The position numbers and the translations under genes are program-made. Below the pieces are notes generated by a model. That model was not told the origin of the DNA. It saw only the letters and a program-made list of their open reading frames with translations, and searched no databases. Positions 16,948 through 26,572 of a stretch of 64,000 bases of DNA are shown one piece after another (the stretch's first letter is position 1; each line of letters opens with the position of its first letter). Source of the DNA: Isosphaeraceae bacterium (GTDB taxonomy: Bacteria; Planctomycetota; Planctomycetia; Isosphaerales; Isosphaeraceae); NCBI GenBank assembly GCA_025356475.1, contig JANXSX010000212.1, positions 1-64,000 of the forward strand, given 5' to 3'.

Positions 16948-18438
16948 ATGAGATCATTACAGCAGGACAGGGTCAGAAGGATTCATCAGCGGGCAACCGC
17001 ATGGATGTTCATCGCGATATTGTGTTCGACAAACCCCGTTGCTGCTTGGGGAAACCCGCTTGAAGCGCTGAAGTTCCAGGCTGGTGCCGCGACGAGTAAT
17101 GTCACGCCTTGGCTCGGTATGTCCATGAACGGTGGTATGTCTGATAACCCGGCGAAGTCGATTCATGACGAGCTCCATGCGCGTGCGATTGTGCTCGATG
17201 ACGGTCGGACTCGTCTTGCGTTTGTGGTTGTCGATAGCTGTATGATCGAGCGAGAGGTGATCAAGGCTGCCAAAGCACGGATTCAGGAACGATCGCAGAT
17301 CCCCGCCGATCACGTTGTGATTTCAGCCACCCACACGCATTCAGCCGCAACTGCGGGCTCAGTTTTCCAGAGCGAGCCGGATGAACAATATCTCCGCTTT
17401 CTGGCTCTCAGGATCGCCGATTCGGTGGAGCGAGCAGTTCTGAATCTTGCGCCCGCGAAGATTGGCTGGGGGATGGGTAAGAATTCCGATCAAGTCTTCA
17501 ACCGTCGTTGGAAGAAGAAGCCAGGGACCATTCCCGCCGATCCGTTCGGTCGAAAGAGCGATCAGGTTCAGATGAACCCACCCCCAGGAAGCCCCGATCT
17601 AATCGAACCGGCAGGCCCGATTGATCCCGAGATTGGCGTCATCGCAGTTCAGTCAGCAACCACGGGCCGACCGGTTGCCGTCCTTTCGGCCTATGGGCTC
17701 CATTACGTTGGTGGAGTAGGGGGGGGCCACGTCTCCGCCGATTATTATGGGGTCTTTGCCAATCGATTGCGGGAACGCCTGGGTGTCGAACAAATCGCCC
17801 CGCCCTTCGTCGCCGCGATGGCAAATGGAACAAGTGGTGACATCAACAATATTAACTTTCGCACGCCTCAACCAGCATCGGCACCCTACCAACAGATTGG
17901 CCGGGTGGCCGAGGATCTCTCGGCCGAAGTGGCGCGGGTTGTTCAGTCGCTCACGTACCACGATCACGTCACTCTTGATGCGAAAACAGTCGAGATCGAA
18001 CTCGGTGTTAGGAAGCCTTCGCCCGACGAAGTCACGCGAGCCGACGGTATTTTGGCAGCCACGCAGGGCAAGCCGTTGGTGGGTATGGATCAGGTTTATG
18101 CACGCGAAACCGTATTCTTGAACAAGTCGCCGGACACCGTGCCGGTCACTCTTCAGGCTCTCCGAGTTGGCCAGCTTGGGATCGCCGCGATCCCCTGCGA
18201 AGTCTTCGTGGAGATTGGCCTCGAGATCAAGGCTCGAAGTCGGATCAAGCCTGCCTTCACCATCGAGTTGGCCAACGGCTACAACGGATACCTGCCGACC
18301 AAAGAGCAGCATGCCCTCGGGGGTTACGAAACCTGGCGAGCCAGGTCGAGTTATCTCGAAGTCGACGCGGCTTCCAAAATCACATCGGCCATTCTTCAAC
18401 TTCTTGGCGATCTCGATGCCAAGAAGGTCCAACCGTAG
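16948..18438 (+). CDS. Secreted neutral/alkaline ceramidase-like protein
   Basis: I chose the ATG at 16948 (496 residues), with GAGG about 9 bases upstream, over a TTG at 16939. A signal peptide is visible at residues 1-35 (basic start, then TAWMFIAILCSTNPVAAW). The remainder follows the N-terminal domain of neutral/alkaline non-lysosomal ceramidases: AGAATSNVTP at the start, the histidine motif ATHTHSAATAG around residue 130, LHYVGG, and ANGTSGDINNINF. The family hydrolyses the amide bond of ceramides using zinc, but many planctomycete members have no tested substrate. It is shorter than true ceramidases (about 650-700 residues), lacking the C-terminal Ig-like domain, so a different substrate is likely. 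Probably periplasmic or surface-bound. Confidence 0.8.
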   Translation: MRSLQQDRVRRIHQRATAWMFIAILCSTNPVAAWGNPLEALKFQAGAATSNVTPWLGMSMNGGMSDNPAKSIHDELHARAIVLDDGRTRLAFVVVDSCMIEREVIKAAKARIQERSQIPADHVVISATHTHSAATAGSVFQSEPDEQYLRFLALRIADSVERAVLNLAPAKIGWGMGKNSDQVFNRRWKKKPGTIPADPFGRKSDQVQMNPPPGSPDLIEPAGPIDPEIGVIAVQSATTGRPVAVLSAYGLHYVGGVGGGHVSADYYGVFANRLRERLGVEQIAPPFVAAMANGTSGDINNINFRTPQPASAPYQQIGRVAEDLSAEVARVVQSLTYHDHVTLDAKTVEIELGVRKPSPDEVTRADGILAATQGKPLVGMDQVYARETVFLNKSPDTVPVTLQALRVGQLGIAAIPCEVFVEIGLEIKARSRIKPAFTIELANGYNGYLPTKEQHALGGYETWRARSSYLEVDAASKITSAILQLLGDLDAKKVQP

Positions 18439-18467
18439 ACTTCACCAGCTCCCAAGCTCGCGGAGTG

Positions 18468-19010
18468 TTACGACTGCATCAAGTCGTAGAGCTTATTGAC
18501 CGTTCGCCAGTTTCGACCTGTGCTCACCGTTTTGAGCTTTGAATCGAAGTAGGCGTTCGTGAGCTTCGAATCGGCAGCCCCGTTGGGAAGCAGCATAAAG
18601 ATCTCCTGGCCGCGAAGCTCGAAAACGTCTGGAGGGGATCGCTCAGGGTCGAGATTTTGAGCATGGAGGGCAGTGGGGAGATCTTTGAGGAACACGACGT
18701 GGAGCGATTCTAAAGGGGCACCGTTCTGAAGAAATGGGTTGGTGGCGAGAACCTCGCGGATCTGCTCCAACGTACGAATCACAATTGGGACCCGATATCC
18801 AAAACGTGCTTCGATCAATGAGGTGATCAAATTAGGATGCTGCGATGAAAAACTCTCGGGAGTCTGGAAGAGGACATTGCCACTCTGGATGTAAGTTCGA
18901 ACGTTCACGCACCCAGCCTCAATGAAGATCTCGATGAGATCCTTCATCAAGATCTGATTCTTTCCACCGACATTGATACCGCGAAGGAGCGCCAGGTACG
19001 TTTCTGGCAT
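18468..19010 (-). CDS. DUF1697 family protein
   Basis: The 180-residue product has the usual length and the N-terminal signature of DUF1697 proteins, YLALLRGINVGGKNQILMKDL, followed by TYIQSGNVLF. The family is widespread, cytosolic and without a known activity. The gene converges on the ceramidase-like gene with a 29-bp gap and starts 19 bp from the end of the kinase gene on the same strand, so it may be transcribed with that gene. No signal peptide or membrane segment is seen. Confidence 0.88.
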   Translation of the reverse strand: MPETYLALLRGINVGGKNQILMKDLIEIFIEAGCVNVRTYIQSGNVLFQTPESFSSQHPNLITSLIEARFGYRVPIVIRTLEQIREVLATNPFLQNGAPLESLHVVFLKDLPTALHAQNLDPERSPPDVFELRGQEIFMLLPNGAADSKLTNAYFDSKLKTVSTGRNWRTVNKLYDLMQS

Positions 19011-19029
19011 TGAGGACCTCTCCCAAGTT

Positions 19030-22000
19030 TTACTTCGGTATGGGAAGGTCGGTCATAAGGGTTTTGAAGTCTCCTCGGTCCCGAATGGAATCAAGGTCCG
19101 CCTCGACGTTGATCGAGATGCGATCCTTGTATCCCTCACGGATCGCAGTGCGAATCGTATCCACCGACTTGAGTGCGAACGCTTCGGCTTTCTCGCCTTC
19201 AGAAGCTTTCGAGCACATGGCATAGGTTCGAGCGAGGTCGTATCGCATCTCGTTATCGACGTTCGGGCCGGCGGCGATCCGGTCGGCGATCTTGGCTGCG
19301 TCGTTAACCTCTCCCAGCCGTGCAAGAGCCACCATGAGCTCAAGTTGGCGACTGTCGTTCTCAGGACTGATCTCGACAAGTTTGCGACGGACCGCCAGCG
19401 CTGCCTTGAAGGACTCGGCTGCGGCTTCCTGCTTCTTTTCGCGATCGTTGAGTATACCTATCATGTAGAGGACCACGCTGAGATCGCGCTGTTTGACCAC
19501 ATTTCGTGGGTCACTACTGGCGAGTTCCTCGCGAAGCTTCAACGATCGTTTGAGATCCTCATGCGCGAGATCGAGCTTACCGGTTCGAAGCCAGAACCAG
19601 CCTCTGAGGAAGTAGATCCCACCGAGGTCGACTTGAAGTTGTGACGCCTTGGGCAGTTTCTTGGCATTCTCCTCACGGCGATCCACGGCCAGGTTATAGG
19701 ACTCGGTCGCTGCCGCAGCGTCTCCCGTCCGGAAAGCGACCTCCGCCAATGTCGCGAGCGAAGTGCTATAAGCCCGAGTGTAGTCCAGGGTCGGCAGCTC
19801 TGGCTCTTCATTGACGAGCTTGCGATAGAGGTTGGTTGCCTTCTGGTAGTATTCGCGTGCCTTGGCGATGTCTCCCACGCGGAAGTTAAAGACGCCGATC
19901 ACATTATTGCTTTCGGCCAGGTTCGCGAGTACGAGGCTGCGCGGGGTCAGGAGGTCACCTTCTTGCGGGGCACGTGGATCTGCTTGAACATCCTCCCAGA
20001 TGGCAAGGGACTCCTCGTAATGACCGAGCGCCTCCTTGAGGTCGCGACGATACTCCTGGGCCAAGACGCCCAGTTCACGAAGATTGAGCGCCAGATTTCT
20101 CCGTGATCCGTCGCTTCGCTCTTTGATGATAATGCGTTCTCGGCAGAGTGCGACAACCTTCTCGAGCAGCTCGAAAGCCTTCTCGGTCTGACCGAGTTCC
20201 TTATAAACGCCCACCAGTTGCGACATGGCGACAATCGTTGTCGCCTCTTTACTTGTGGATTTATCATAGCCGTCGGCAACACCATCGATACGCTTCAGCG
20301 CGGAGTCGAGCAACTTGGTTTTCAACTCATAAAGATTTGGCTCGCGCAAGTTATCTCTGACCTGTGAAATCAGATCCTGAACAGCCCCCATCGACTGGAT
20401 CGCCTGGGTACTTGCCAGGATCGCGTTCCTCTCGGCTTGCTTGCGAGCGGTTTTAGCGACCTCCTCGGCGGCTCGTGCCGCTTTCTCTTCGAACTCCGCC
20501 TGAGCACGAGCGGTTTTGGCAACAACCTCGGCGGCGCGTGCCGCTTTTGCTTCGCGCATGGCCAGATCCCTCGATTCGACAGCGAGGGATCGCTGGTAGA
20601 GAGCCTCTCGCCACTGATAGGTGACGCCTGCCAACCCAAGCGTCGTCGCGAGCACGAGTGACGCTGCCAGGGTCGCCAACGCGGGATTTCGCTGGCACCA
20701 GAGGAGGACGCGGGTTGCGGTGCTGACCGGTCGAGCCAGGATCGGTTCGTGATTCAGCCAGCGGTTTAGGTCGGCCGAAACTTCCGCAGCGGATTGATAC
20801 CGTCGTTTGGGTTCTTTCTCGAGGCATTTCAAACAGATGACTTCCAGATCCCGTGGAAGCTGAACGTTTCGCCGCGTTGGAGCTTCAGGGAGGTCTTGCC
20901 GAACATGCTCGAGTGTCTCGAGAACCGAGTCCCCGCCAAAGGGAGCATGGTTTGTGAGGACCGCGTAGAGAATCGCTCCAATGCCATAAACATCCGTGGT
21001 TGTCGTGATCTGTTTCGTGCGTCCAAGAGCCTGTTCTGGAGCCATATAGGCAGGAGTGCCCATAATTGCACCCGTTACGGTGAGTCCGTCGTCGCCTTCA
21101 ATCTTTTTGGCGAGCCCGAAGTCGGTCACATGTGGTTGACCGTCGCTGTCGATCAGGATGTTCGCGGGCTTGAGATCGCGATGGAGAATTCCGCGTTGAT
21201 GGGCGTGGTGAATCGCATCGGCAACTGCAGCGACGATTTTGGCCGCATCTCGTGGATGTTTCGAGAGGTGAGCGAGCCGCTTCTCAAGGCCATCCCCCTC
21301 GATCATCTTCATGCTGAAATAGCGTTGGTCCTCAAAGCTACCCACCTCGTAGACTGGGATGATCCCAGGATGATCGAGAGTGGCAACCGCCTCCGCCTCG
21401 AGCTGAAACCGGCTAAGCTGTTCGGGCGAGGCAAACTCAATATTCTTAATTAATTTGAGTGCAACGTTCCGATTCAGGCTCACTTGTCGAGCCTTGTATA
21501 CGATCCCCATGCCCCCCTTACCGAGGATGCTCAGGATCTCGTAATCACCGATGTAGCGGATTCTCTGACCGGGCGCGAGGGGCCTCGACCCGTTCTGTGA
21601 GGCAGGCTTGGATTCGCGAACCGTGGCCTCGACAGTGGCGGCGGATGGGTCGTCGACCCCGCCAAAGAAGGGGAGGGTTGGTCCTTGACCTTGCGAGAAA
21701 CCCGTGGCAACTGTCGGGTAATCGACCTCGGTAGCCTCTTCACCGATGATGAAACCCGCCGTCATTCCGTGTCCCGCATCGCCAGCGAGACGGGGAGCGG
21801 CTGGGTCCGAGGCGACGGTCGCCCCTGTGGAGATCGCTGCGATCGAGCTGCGATCTACCCAAAGGGTTTCACCCGACGGGTTCGCACTCAACAGATCCGC
21901 GAGTTCGGGGTTCAGGTCAGGATACCGGCGGATCAGGTCGGCGGAATCGATCCTTCGCCCGCTCAATCGGTCTCGTTCAATCTCCGCGCGGACTTCACCA

Positions 22001-22044
22001 AGGAGGCGCTCACGCTCCAGTTTTGAGTCGGGATTCAGCGACAT
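19030..22044 (-). CDS. Transmembrane Ser/Thr protein kinase with TPR region
   Basis: I chose the ATG at 22044 (1004 residues), with AAGGAA just upstream, over an ORF start at 22146. Residues 1-165 hold a charged N-terminal segment (LIRRYPDLNPELADLL) common in planctomycete kinases. The kinase domain, about 168-435, has GKGGMG (glycine loop), Lys197 in NVALKLIK, HRD at 288-290, DFG at 308-310 and APEQ. One membrane helix follows (about 453-477), then an Ala/Arg/Glu-rich coiled coil and a series of TPR motifs to the end. All catalytic residues are present. The C-terminal TPR part would be on the opposite membrane side and could sense or bind partners. It is transcribed away from the MoxR operon. 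Confidence 0.92.
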   Translation of the reverse strand: MSLNPDSKLERERLLGEVRAEIERDRLSGRRIDSADLIRRYPDLNPELADLLSANPSGETLWVDRSSIAAISTGATVASDPAAPRLAGDAGHGMTAGFIIGEEATEVDYPTVATGFSQGQGPTLPFFGGVDDPSAATVEATVRESKPASQNGSRPLAPGQRIRYIGDYEILSILGKGGMGIVYKARQVSLNRNVALKLIKNIEFASPEQLSRFQLEAEAVATLDHPGIIPVYEVGSFEDQRYFSMKMIEGDGLEKRLAHLSKHPRDAAKIVAAVADAIHHAHQRGILHRDLKPANILIDSDGQPHVTDFGLAKKIEGDDGLTVTGAIMGTPAYMAPEQALGRTKQITTTTDVYGIGAILYAVLTNHAPFGGDSVLETLEHVRQDLPEAPTRRNVQLPRDLEVICLKCLEKEPKRRYQSAAEVSADLNRWLNHEPILARPVSTATRVLLWCQRNPALATLAASLVLATTLGLAGVTYQWREALYQRSLAVESRDLAMREAKAARAAEVVAKTARAQAEFEEKAARAAEEVAKTARKQAERNAILASTQAIQSMGAVQDLISQVRDNLREPNLYELKTKLLDSALKRIDGVADGYDKSTSKEATTIVAMSQLVGVYKELGQTEKAFELLEKVVALCRERIIIKERSDGSRRNLALNLRELGVLAQEYRRDLKEALGHYEESLAIWEDVQADPRAPQEGDLLTPRSLVLANLAESNNVIGVFNFRVGDIAKAREYYQKATNLYRKLVNEEPELPTLDYTRAYSTSLATLAEVAFRTGDAAAATESYNLAVDRREENAKKLPKASQLQVDLGGIYFLRGWFWLRTGKLDLAHEDLKRSLKLREELASSDPRNVVKQRDLSVVLYMIGILNDREKKQEAAAESFKAALAVRRKLVEISPENDSRQLELMVALARLGEVNDAAKIADRIAAGPNVDNEMRYDLARTYAMCSKASEGEKAEAFALKSVDTIRTAIREGYKDRISINVEADLDSIRDRGDFKTLMTDLPIPK

Positions 22045-22422
22045 TGATGGTGTTCCTTGGTAGATGAAGTCGTTACGCCTCTGCCGGGACTCACGCACCT
22101 CGATCGAACCAACGGCTCGGTATAGGTGTGAATTCTCCTCAGCCACGCGATTGATATTCAGCTTGGCTGAAAACGATCATATCGTATCTGAAATCGAGAT
22201 GAGAGGGCTAACCTCGTAAAATTCAGATCGATCCGATGGCGGTTGAACCGAGCTTTCAGATTCGCGGCCATTCACAGTTGTTCAGCCCGATAGAGTACAA
22301 AACAAATCGCCGACCCCGCCCAACACCAAGTCTTCACCCTGAAAGTGAGTGCTCGCTTGCGTGTTGGTTTGCACCCGGATAGTGTTACATGGCCAGTCGG
22401 ACAAATGAGAGAGGATGGAGGT

Positions 22423-22578
22423 ATGTCTCATTCCCTCAGTGTGACAGTCAATAGGGATCACATCGTGAGTCTGCCCATTGCTTCGCCGATCTATTTACGT
22501 CATGCACATGCCTCAGAAGTGTTTGATTCGCGAATCTTATGCCTCGCCATCCTGGTGCTGAGAAGGAACCGAGACTGA
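22423..22578 (+). CDS. Possible 51-residue leader ORF before the MoxR operon
   Basis: The ATG at 22423 has GGATGGAGG directly upstream, the best ribosome site in this 530-bp intergenic region. The ORF ends in a TGATG junction with the MoxR start, so ribosomes could re-initiate on the next gene. The peptide has a hydrophobic stretch near its end (LCLAILVL) and no known motif. It may be a leader for coupling, or a chance ORF. The rest of the gap, 22045-22422, shows nothing clear beyond space for divergent promoters. Confidence 0.3.
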   Translation: MSHSLSVTVNRDHIVSLPIASPIYLRHAHASEVFDSRILCLAILVLRRNRD

Positions 22579-23609
22579 TGCCGCAAGCTGTTGAGCCCAC
22601 CACCGAGCATCTGCCACTCAGTGATAACGACGTTGAGGCGATCGATCAGCTTCGTTCAGCCTATGCCCGGCTAAGGCAGGAACTCGCCAAGGTGATTGTC
22701 GGCCAGAATGCGGTGATCGAGCGCCTGGCGATCTGCCTCTTTGCCCGTGGGCATGGTCTTTTAATGGGGGTACCAGGGCTGGCGAAGACTCTCCTGGTGA
22801 GCAAGCTCGCCGAGACGATGTCGCTCAAATTTAGCCGCATCCAGTTCACACCTGACCTGATGCCGATGGACATCACCGGCACTGACATCTTGCAAGATGG
22901 CGAATCAGGTCGGCGCGAGTTCCAGTTCATTCATGGCCCGGTCTTCGCGAATATTGTGCTTGCCGACGAGATCAACCGCGCACCGGCCAAGACTCAGGCC
23001 GCCATGCTCGAAGCGATGCAAGAACAGAATGTCACCGTGCTCGGCAAGACGTTCAGGCTTGTAGCTCCCTTCCTGGTCCTCGCAACTCAAAACCCCGTGG
23101 AACAAGAGGGAACCTATCCACTCCCCGAGGCGCAACTTGACCGATTCATGTTCTTGATCGAGCTTGACTATCCTTCCGAGGCCGAGGAAGTTCTCATCGC
23201 CCGAACAACGACCGGCGACACGCTACCAACGCTCAATCATCTGCTAACACCTGCGGAAGTGATTCAGTTTCAGCATCTGGTTCGCAGAGTCCCTGTACCG
23301 GATCATATTTACACTTATGCGGCTCGCCTGGTGAGAAAGACCCGTCCGGGAGGAGCGACGGCTCCGGCTTGGTTGAAGCCTCTAGTCTCCTGGGGGGCAG
23401 GTCCGCGAGCGGTCCAGTATCTGATTTTGGGCGCGAAAGCCCGCGCTGCTCTACTCGGAAGTTACATGGTGCGTCTCGAAGATATCCAGGAAGTGGCCGC
23501 GCCGGTGTTGAACCACCGGATTATCACTACGTTCGCCGCTCAGGCCGAGGGGCTCGACGCCAAGCAGATCGTTCGTCGGCTGATCGAAGAGACGATGGCT
23601 GAGCGATAA
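22578..23609 (+). CDS. MoxR-family AAA+ ATPase
   Basis: I chose the ATG at 22578 (343 residues), with AAGGA upstream. Features of the MoxR branch are all present: Walker A GVPGLAKT at residues 64-71, the [12 protein letters not shown] segment, Walker B with [20 protein letters not shown], sensor 1 in [23 protein letters not shown], and the C-terminal lid domain. MoxR ATPases act as chaperones that mature or remodel VWA-domain partners, often for metal insertion or envelope stress. Here DUF58, BatA-like and VWA genes follow at once, which is the standard pairing. It is the first main gene of an operon that runs to 37958. Confidence 0.95.
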   Translation: MPQAVEPTTEHLPLSDNDVEAIDQLRSAYARLRQELAKVIVGQNAVIERLAICLFARGHGLLMGVPGLAKTLLVSKLAETMSLKFSRIQFTPDLMPMDITGTDILQDGESGRREFQFIHGPVFANIVLADEINRAPAKTQAAMLEAMQEQNVTVLGKTFRLVAPFLVLATQNPVEQEGTYPLPEAQLDRFMFLIELDYPSEAEEVLIARTTTGDTLPTLNHLLTPAEVIQFQHLVRRVPVPDHIYTYAARLVRKTRPGGATAPAWLKPLVSWGAGPRAVQYLILGAKARAALLGSYMVRLEDIQEVAAPVLNHRIITTFAAQAEGLDAKQIVRRLIEETMAER

Positions 23610-23678
23610 GACGCAACAAGACTTGCTCATACCGAGTTCGACCCAGGCCCGGAACCTGAACTCAAGGAAGTCACTTCG

Positions 23679-24590
23679 ATGTTCCCGGACCGCAAAGCCA
23701 GAAGCTTTCTCGACCTGGGCGTAATCTCTCGGCTCGCGGGATTTCCCCTCCTCGCGCGAAGACCGATGCAGGGCAATGTGTCGGGTCGGCACGCGAGCCC
23801 GCACCGGGGCTCATCTGTCGAGTTCGCCGAGTATCGCAAATATGTCCCGGGGGACGATCTGAGACGCTTGGACTGGCGCGCCTACGGTCGCTCAGACCGC
23901 TTCTACATCAAAGAGTTCGAGGCAGATACGAACCTTCGGTGTTGCTTGGTACTCGATACGAGCGGGTCGATGGATTTCGGCTCGACAGGGGTCTCGAAGA
24001 TCGAGTATGCCCGCAAGATTTCGGGCACTCTTGCCCAGATGGCCCTCCAGCAAGGCGACGCGGTCGGGCTCTCGTGTGTGGCAAACGGAGTTGTCAGCAA
24101 CATCCCTCCCAAGCGAAATCCTGCCCATTTGATGGCTCTTTTCGACCTGCTCGAACAGGCAAAACCCAAGGGTGAGACCCAGCTCGCCAGTGTGCTCCAC
24201 GAACTTGCCGAAACGATCCGTCAGCGGGCGTTGATCATCATCTTATCCGACCTCTTCGTGGAACCAGAAATCCTCCGCAGCAGTTTTCAGCACCTTCGAT
24301 TTCGGAAGCACGACGTGGCCGTTTTTCATCTGCTGGACCCTCAAGAGCTTGGCTTTCAGTTCCGCCGACCGACGCGCTTCCTTGACCTTGAGGGAGGGGC
24401 TGCCGTGTTCGCAGATCCAAGTGAAATTGCCGAACGGTATCATAAAGCTATCCATTCCTACCTAGATGCCATAATCGCGATCGTTCACGAGTCCGCTGTC
24501 GATTATCACCGGGTCTCGATTGATGAAAGCTTTGAACAAGTGCTCACCCGCTTTTTGATTGGTCGGACTCGTTCGAAGGGGGTTCGATGA
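23679..24590 (+). CDS. DUF58 protein with VWA-like fold
   Basis: The 303-residue product starts at an ATG preceded by AAGGAAG. DUF58 motifs are clear: GSSVEFAEYRKYVPGDDLRRLDWRAYGR around residues 44-71, then the MIDAS-like DTSGSMD at 93-99 and LIIILSDLF about residue 187. Family members are predicted partners of MoxR ATPases. No membrane helix is seen, so it is cytosolic. The stop codon overlaps the next start as ATGA, evidence for coupled translation. Confidence 0.93.
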   Translation: MFPDRKARSFLDLGVISRLAGFPLLARRPMQGNVSGRHASPHRGSSVEFAEYRKYVPGDDLRRLDWRAYGRSDRFYIKEFEADTNLRCCLVLDTSGSMDFGSTGVSKIEYARKISGTLAQMALQQGDAVGLSCVANGVVSNIPPKRNPAHLMALFDLLEQAKPKGETQLASVLHELAETIRQRALIIILSDLFVEPEILRSSFQHLRFRKHDVAVFHLLDPQELGFQFRRPTRFLDLEGGAAVFADPSEIAERYHKAIHSYLDAIIAIVHESAVDYHRVSIDESFEQVLTRFLIGRTRSKGVR

Positions 24591-26572
24591 ACTTCCTCCA
24601 GCCAGCGTTCTTGGCCGCTCTGCCGTTAGTCGCCCTGCCGATCATCATTCACCTGATCAACCAGCGTCGGTACCAGACCGTGCGCTGGGGGGCGATGATG
24701 TTCATTCTGGCCGCCAATCGGATGTCGCGTGGCTATGCCAGGATCAGGCAATACTTGATCATGGCGATGCGCATGGTTGCCATTGCTGGGTTGATCTTCG
24801 CGGTCTGTCGACCACTCGCCGGTGGTCTACTCGGCCTAACCGCAGGAGGGCGAGCGGACACCACGATCTTGATTCTGGACCGGTCGCCGAGCATGTTGCA
24901 GGGCGCGAGCGGGGCAGGGGGGACGAAACTTGAATCCGGTTTCCGCCAGGTCGCCGAGACCCTCAAGACCCTGGGCTCCGCGCGTTGGGTTTTGATCGAT
25001 AGTGCGACCTCAGCACCTCGAGAACTCACCACCGTCGACGCTCTCCTCAGCGCCTCTTCGGTGGGGCCAACGAGCGCCTCAAGCGACATCCCCGGTTTGC
25101 TCCAGACCGCTCTCGACTATATGAAGAGTAACAAAACAGGGCGTACTGAAGTCTGGATTTGCTCGGACCTTCGTGAGAATGATTGGAATGCGGAGGGCGG
25201 TCGCTGGACCAGTTTGCGTGAGGCATTTCTCGCCCTGACGCAACGAGTACGATTTCATCTCCTCGCCTATCCTGAGCCAGCACCCGAGAATCTCTCCGTT
25301 CGCGTCACCGACGTTCGGCGTCAAAAAACCGGTGACGCGGCTGAACTTCTCGTTTCGCTCAGGATCAATCGCGAGCGGGGTGGAGATCAAGGGAAACTCT
25401 CATTCCCGGTCCAATTTGTGATCGAAGGGGCCCGCTCAGAGTTGACGGTCGAAATGACGGGAGCCCAATTTGAACTCAAAGGGCATCGAATTCCCATCGA
25501 ACGTGGGCATGATTCCGGTTGGGGAAAGGTCTCGATTCCGGCTGATGCCAACCTCGGGGATAATGAATTCTGGTTCGCATTCTCCGCGCCCCCTGCTCGA
25601 AAAACGGTGATCGTTGCCGAAGACCCGCAAGTCGCGCAGTCGCTGCAACTCGCTGCCGAGGTCAATCCCGACCCTTCGCTGATCTCATCGGTGGAGATTC
25701 TTCCTCCCGAACAGCTTGCAGGAATTGATTGGGAATCGCTCTCGATTCTATTCTGGCAGGCACCTTTACCCGATTCCGAGCACGCACGACTCATTGAAGC
25801 CTTTGTCGAGCGTGGTGGCCAATTTATTGCCTTCCCGACCCGGTCGAATAATGAGGCCAAGCTTTTCAATGTGGAATGGACGGACTGGCTCGAGTCGCCT
25901 CAGGATATCCCCATTGAGAACTGGCGGGGTGATCAAGACCTGCTAGCCAACACACAAAGTGGCGCAGCTCTGCCGGTGGGCCAGCTCCAGATCCGCCGCT
26001 CAATGGGGCTTAAAGGGGAATTCACCCCACTTGCGACACTGAAAGGGAACATCCCGTTGCTCGTCCGAGTCACGACAGCGAGGGGAGGGGCCTACTTCTG
26101 CACGACAACCCCCGCGACCAGCGATTCGTCGTTGGCTGTGAATGGAGTGGTTCTTTATGTGATGATCCAACGGGCTCTTGCGTTGGGGGCCGAGGCCTTG
26201 AACGCCACCCGACAACTGATCGCCGGTGAGGCATCTGGAGAAACCCCCAGTACCTGGCAACGTGTCTCTGGAGACGAAGACGTGATCTCCACCGACTACT
26301 TATATCATGGCGGTATCTATTCCGCAGGCGATCGTTTGCTGGCGGTCAACCGGTCGGTACCCGAGGATACCCCCGCCGTCCTACCAGACGATAAAGTCGC
26401 GGGCCTCTTTCGTGGACTCGACTTCGCTCGAGTCGATGAGCAGGCCGGGAATTTTAGCTCATTGGTGCAGGAGGTCTGGCGTCTTTTCCTGACGTTCATG
26501 ATGATCGCAATGGTGGTGGAAGCCGCGCTTTGCTTGCCCAAACCGACACAATCGATAAGGGGTATTGCATGA
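24587..26572 (+). CDS. BatA-like membrane protein with VWA domain
   Basis: The 661-residue product opens with the BatA N-terminal double membrane segment (FLQPAFLAALPLVALPIIIHLINQRR, then a second helix at about 56-75). A VWA-like domain follows with ILDRSPSML near residue 100 and VWICSDLRENDWN. The middle part contains a domain with VIVAEDPQVAQSL and a GATase-like layout. A C-terminal helix near 633-652 anchors the end. In known aerotolerance operons BatA is membrane bound and displays its VWA domain. Both neighbouring junctions are ATGA overlaps. Confidence 0.88.
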   Translation: MNFLQPAFLAALPLVALPIIIHLINQRRYQTVRWGAMMFILAANRMSRGYARIRQYLIMAMRMVAIAGLIFAVCRPLAGGLLGLTAGGRADTTILILDRSPSMLQGASGAGGTKLESGFRQVAETLKTLGSARWVLIDSATSAPRELTTVDALLSASSVGPTSASSDIPGLLQTALDYMKSNKTGRTEVWICSDLRENDWNAEGGRWTSLREAFLALTQRVRFHLLAYPEPAPENLSVRVTDVRRQKTGDAAELLVSLRINRERGGDQGKLSFPVQFVIEGARSELTVEMTGAQFELKGHRIPIERGHDSGWGKVSIPADANLGDNEFWFAFSAPPARKTVIVAEDPQVAQSLQLAAEVNPDPSLISSVEILPPEQLAGIDWESLSILFWQAPLPDSEHARLIEAFVERGGQFIAFPTRSNNEAKLFNVEWTDWLESPQDIPIENWRGDQDLLANTQSGAALPVGQLQIRRSMGLKGEFTPLATLKGNIPLLVRVTTARGGAYFCTTTPATSDSSLAVNGVVLYVMIQRALALGAEALNATRQLIAGEASGETPSTWQRVSGDEDVISTDYLYHGGIYSAGDRLLAVNRSVPEDTPAVLPDDKVAGLFRGLDFARVDEQAGNFSSLVQEVWRLFLTFMMIAMVVEAALCLPKPTQSIRGIA

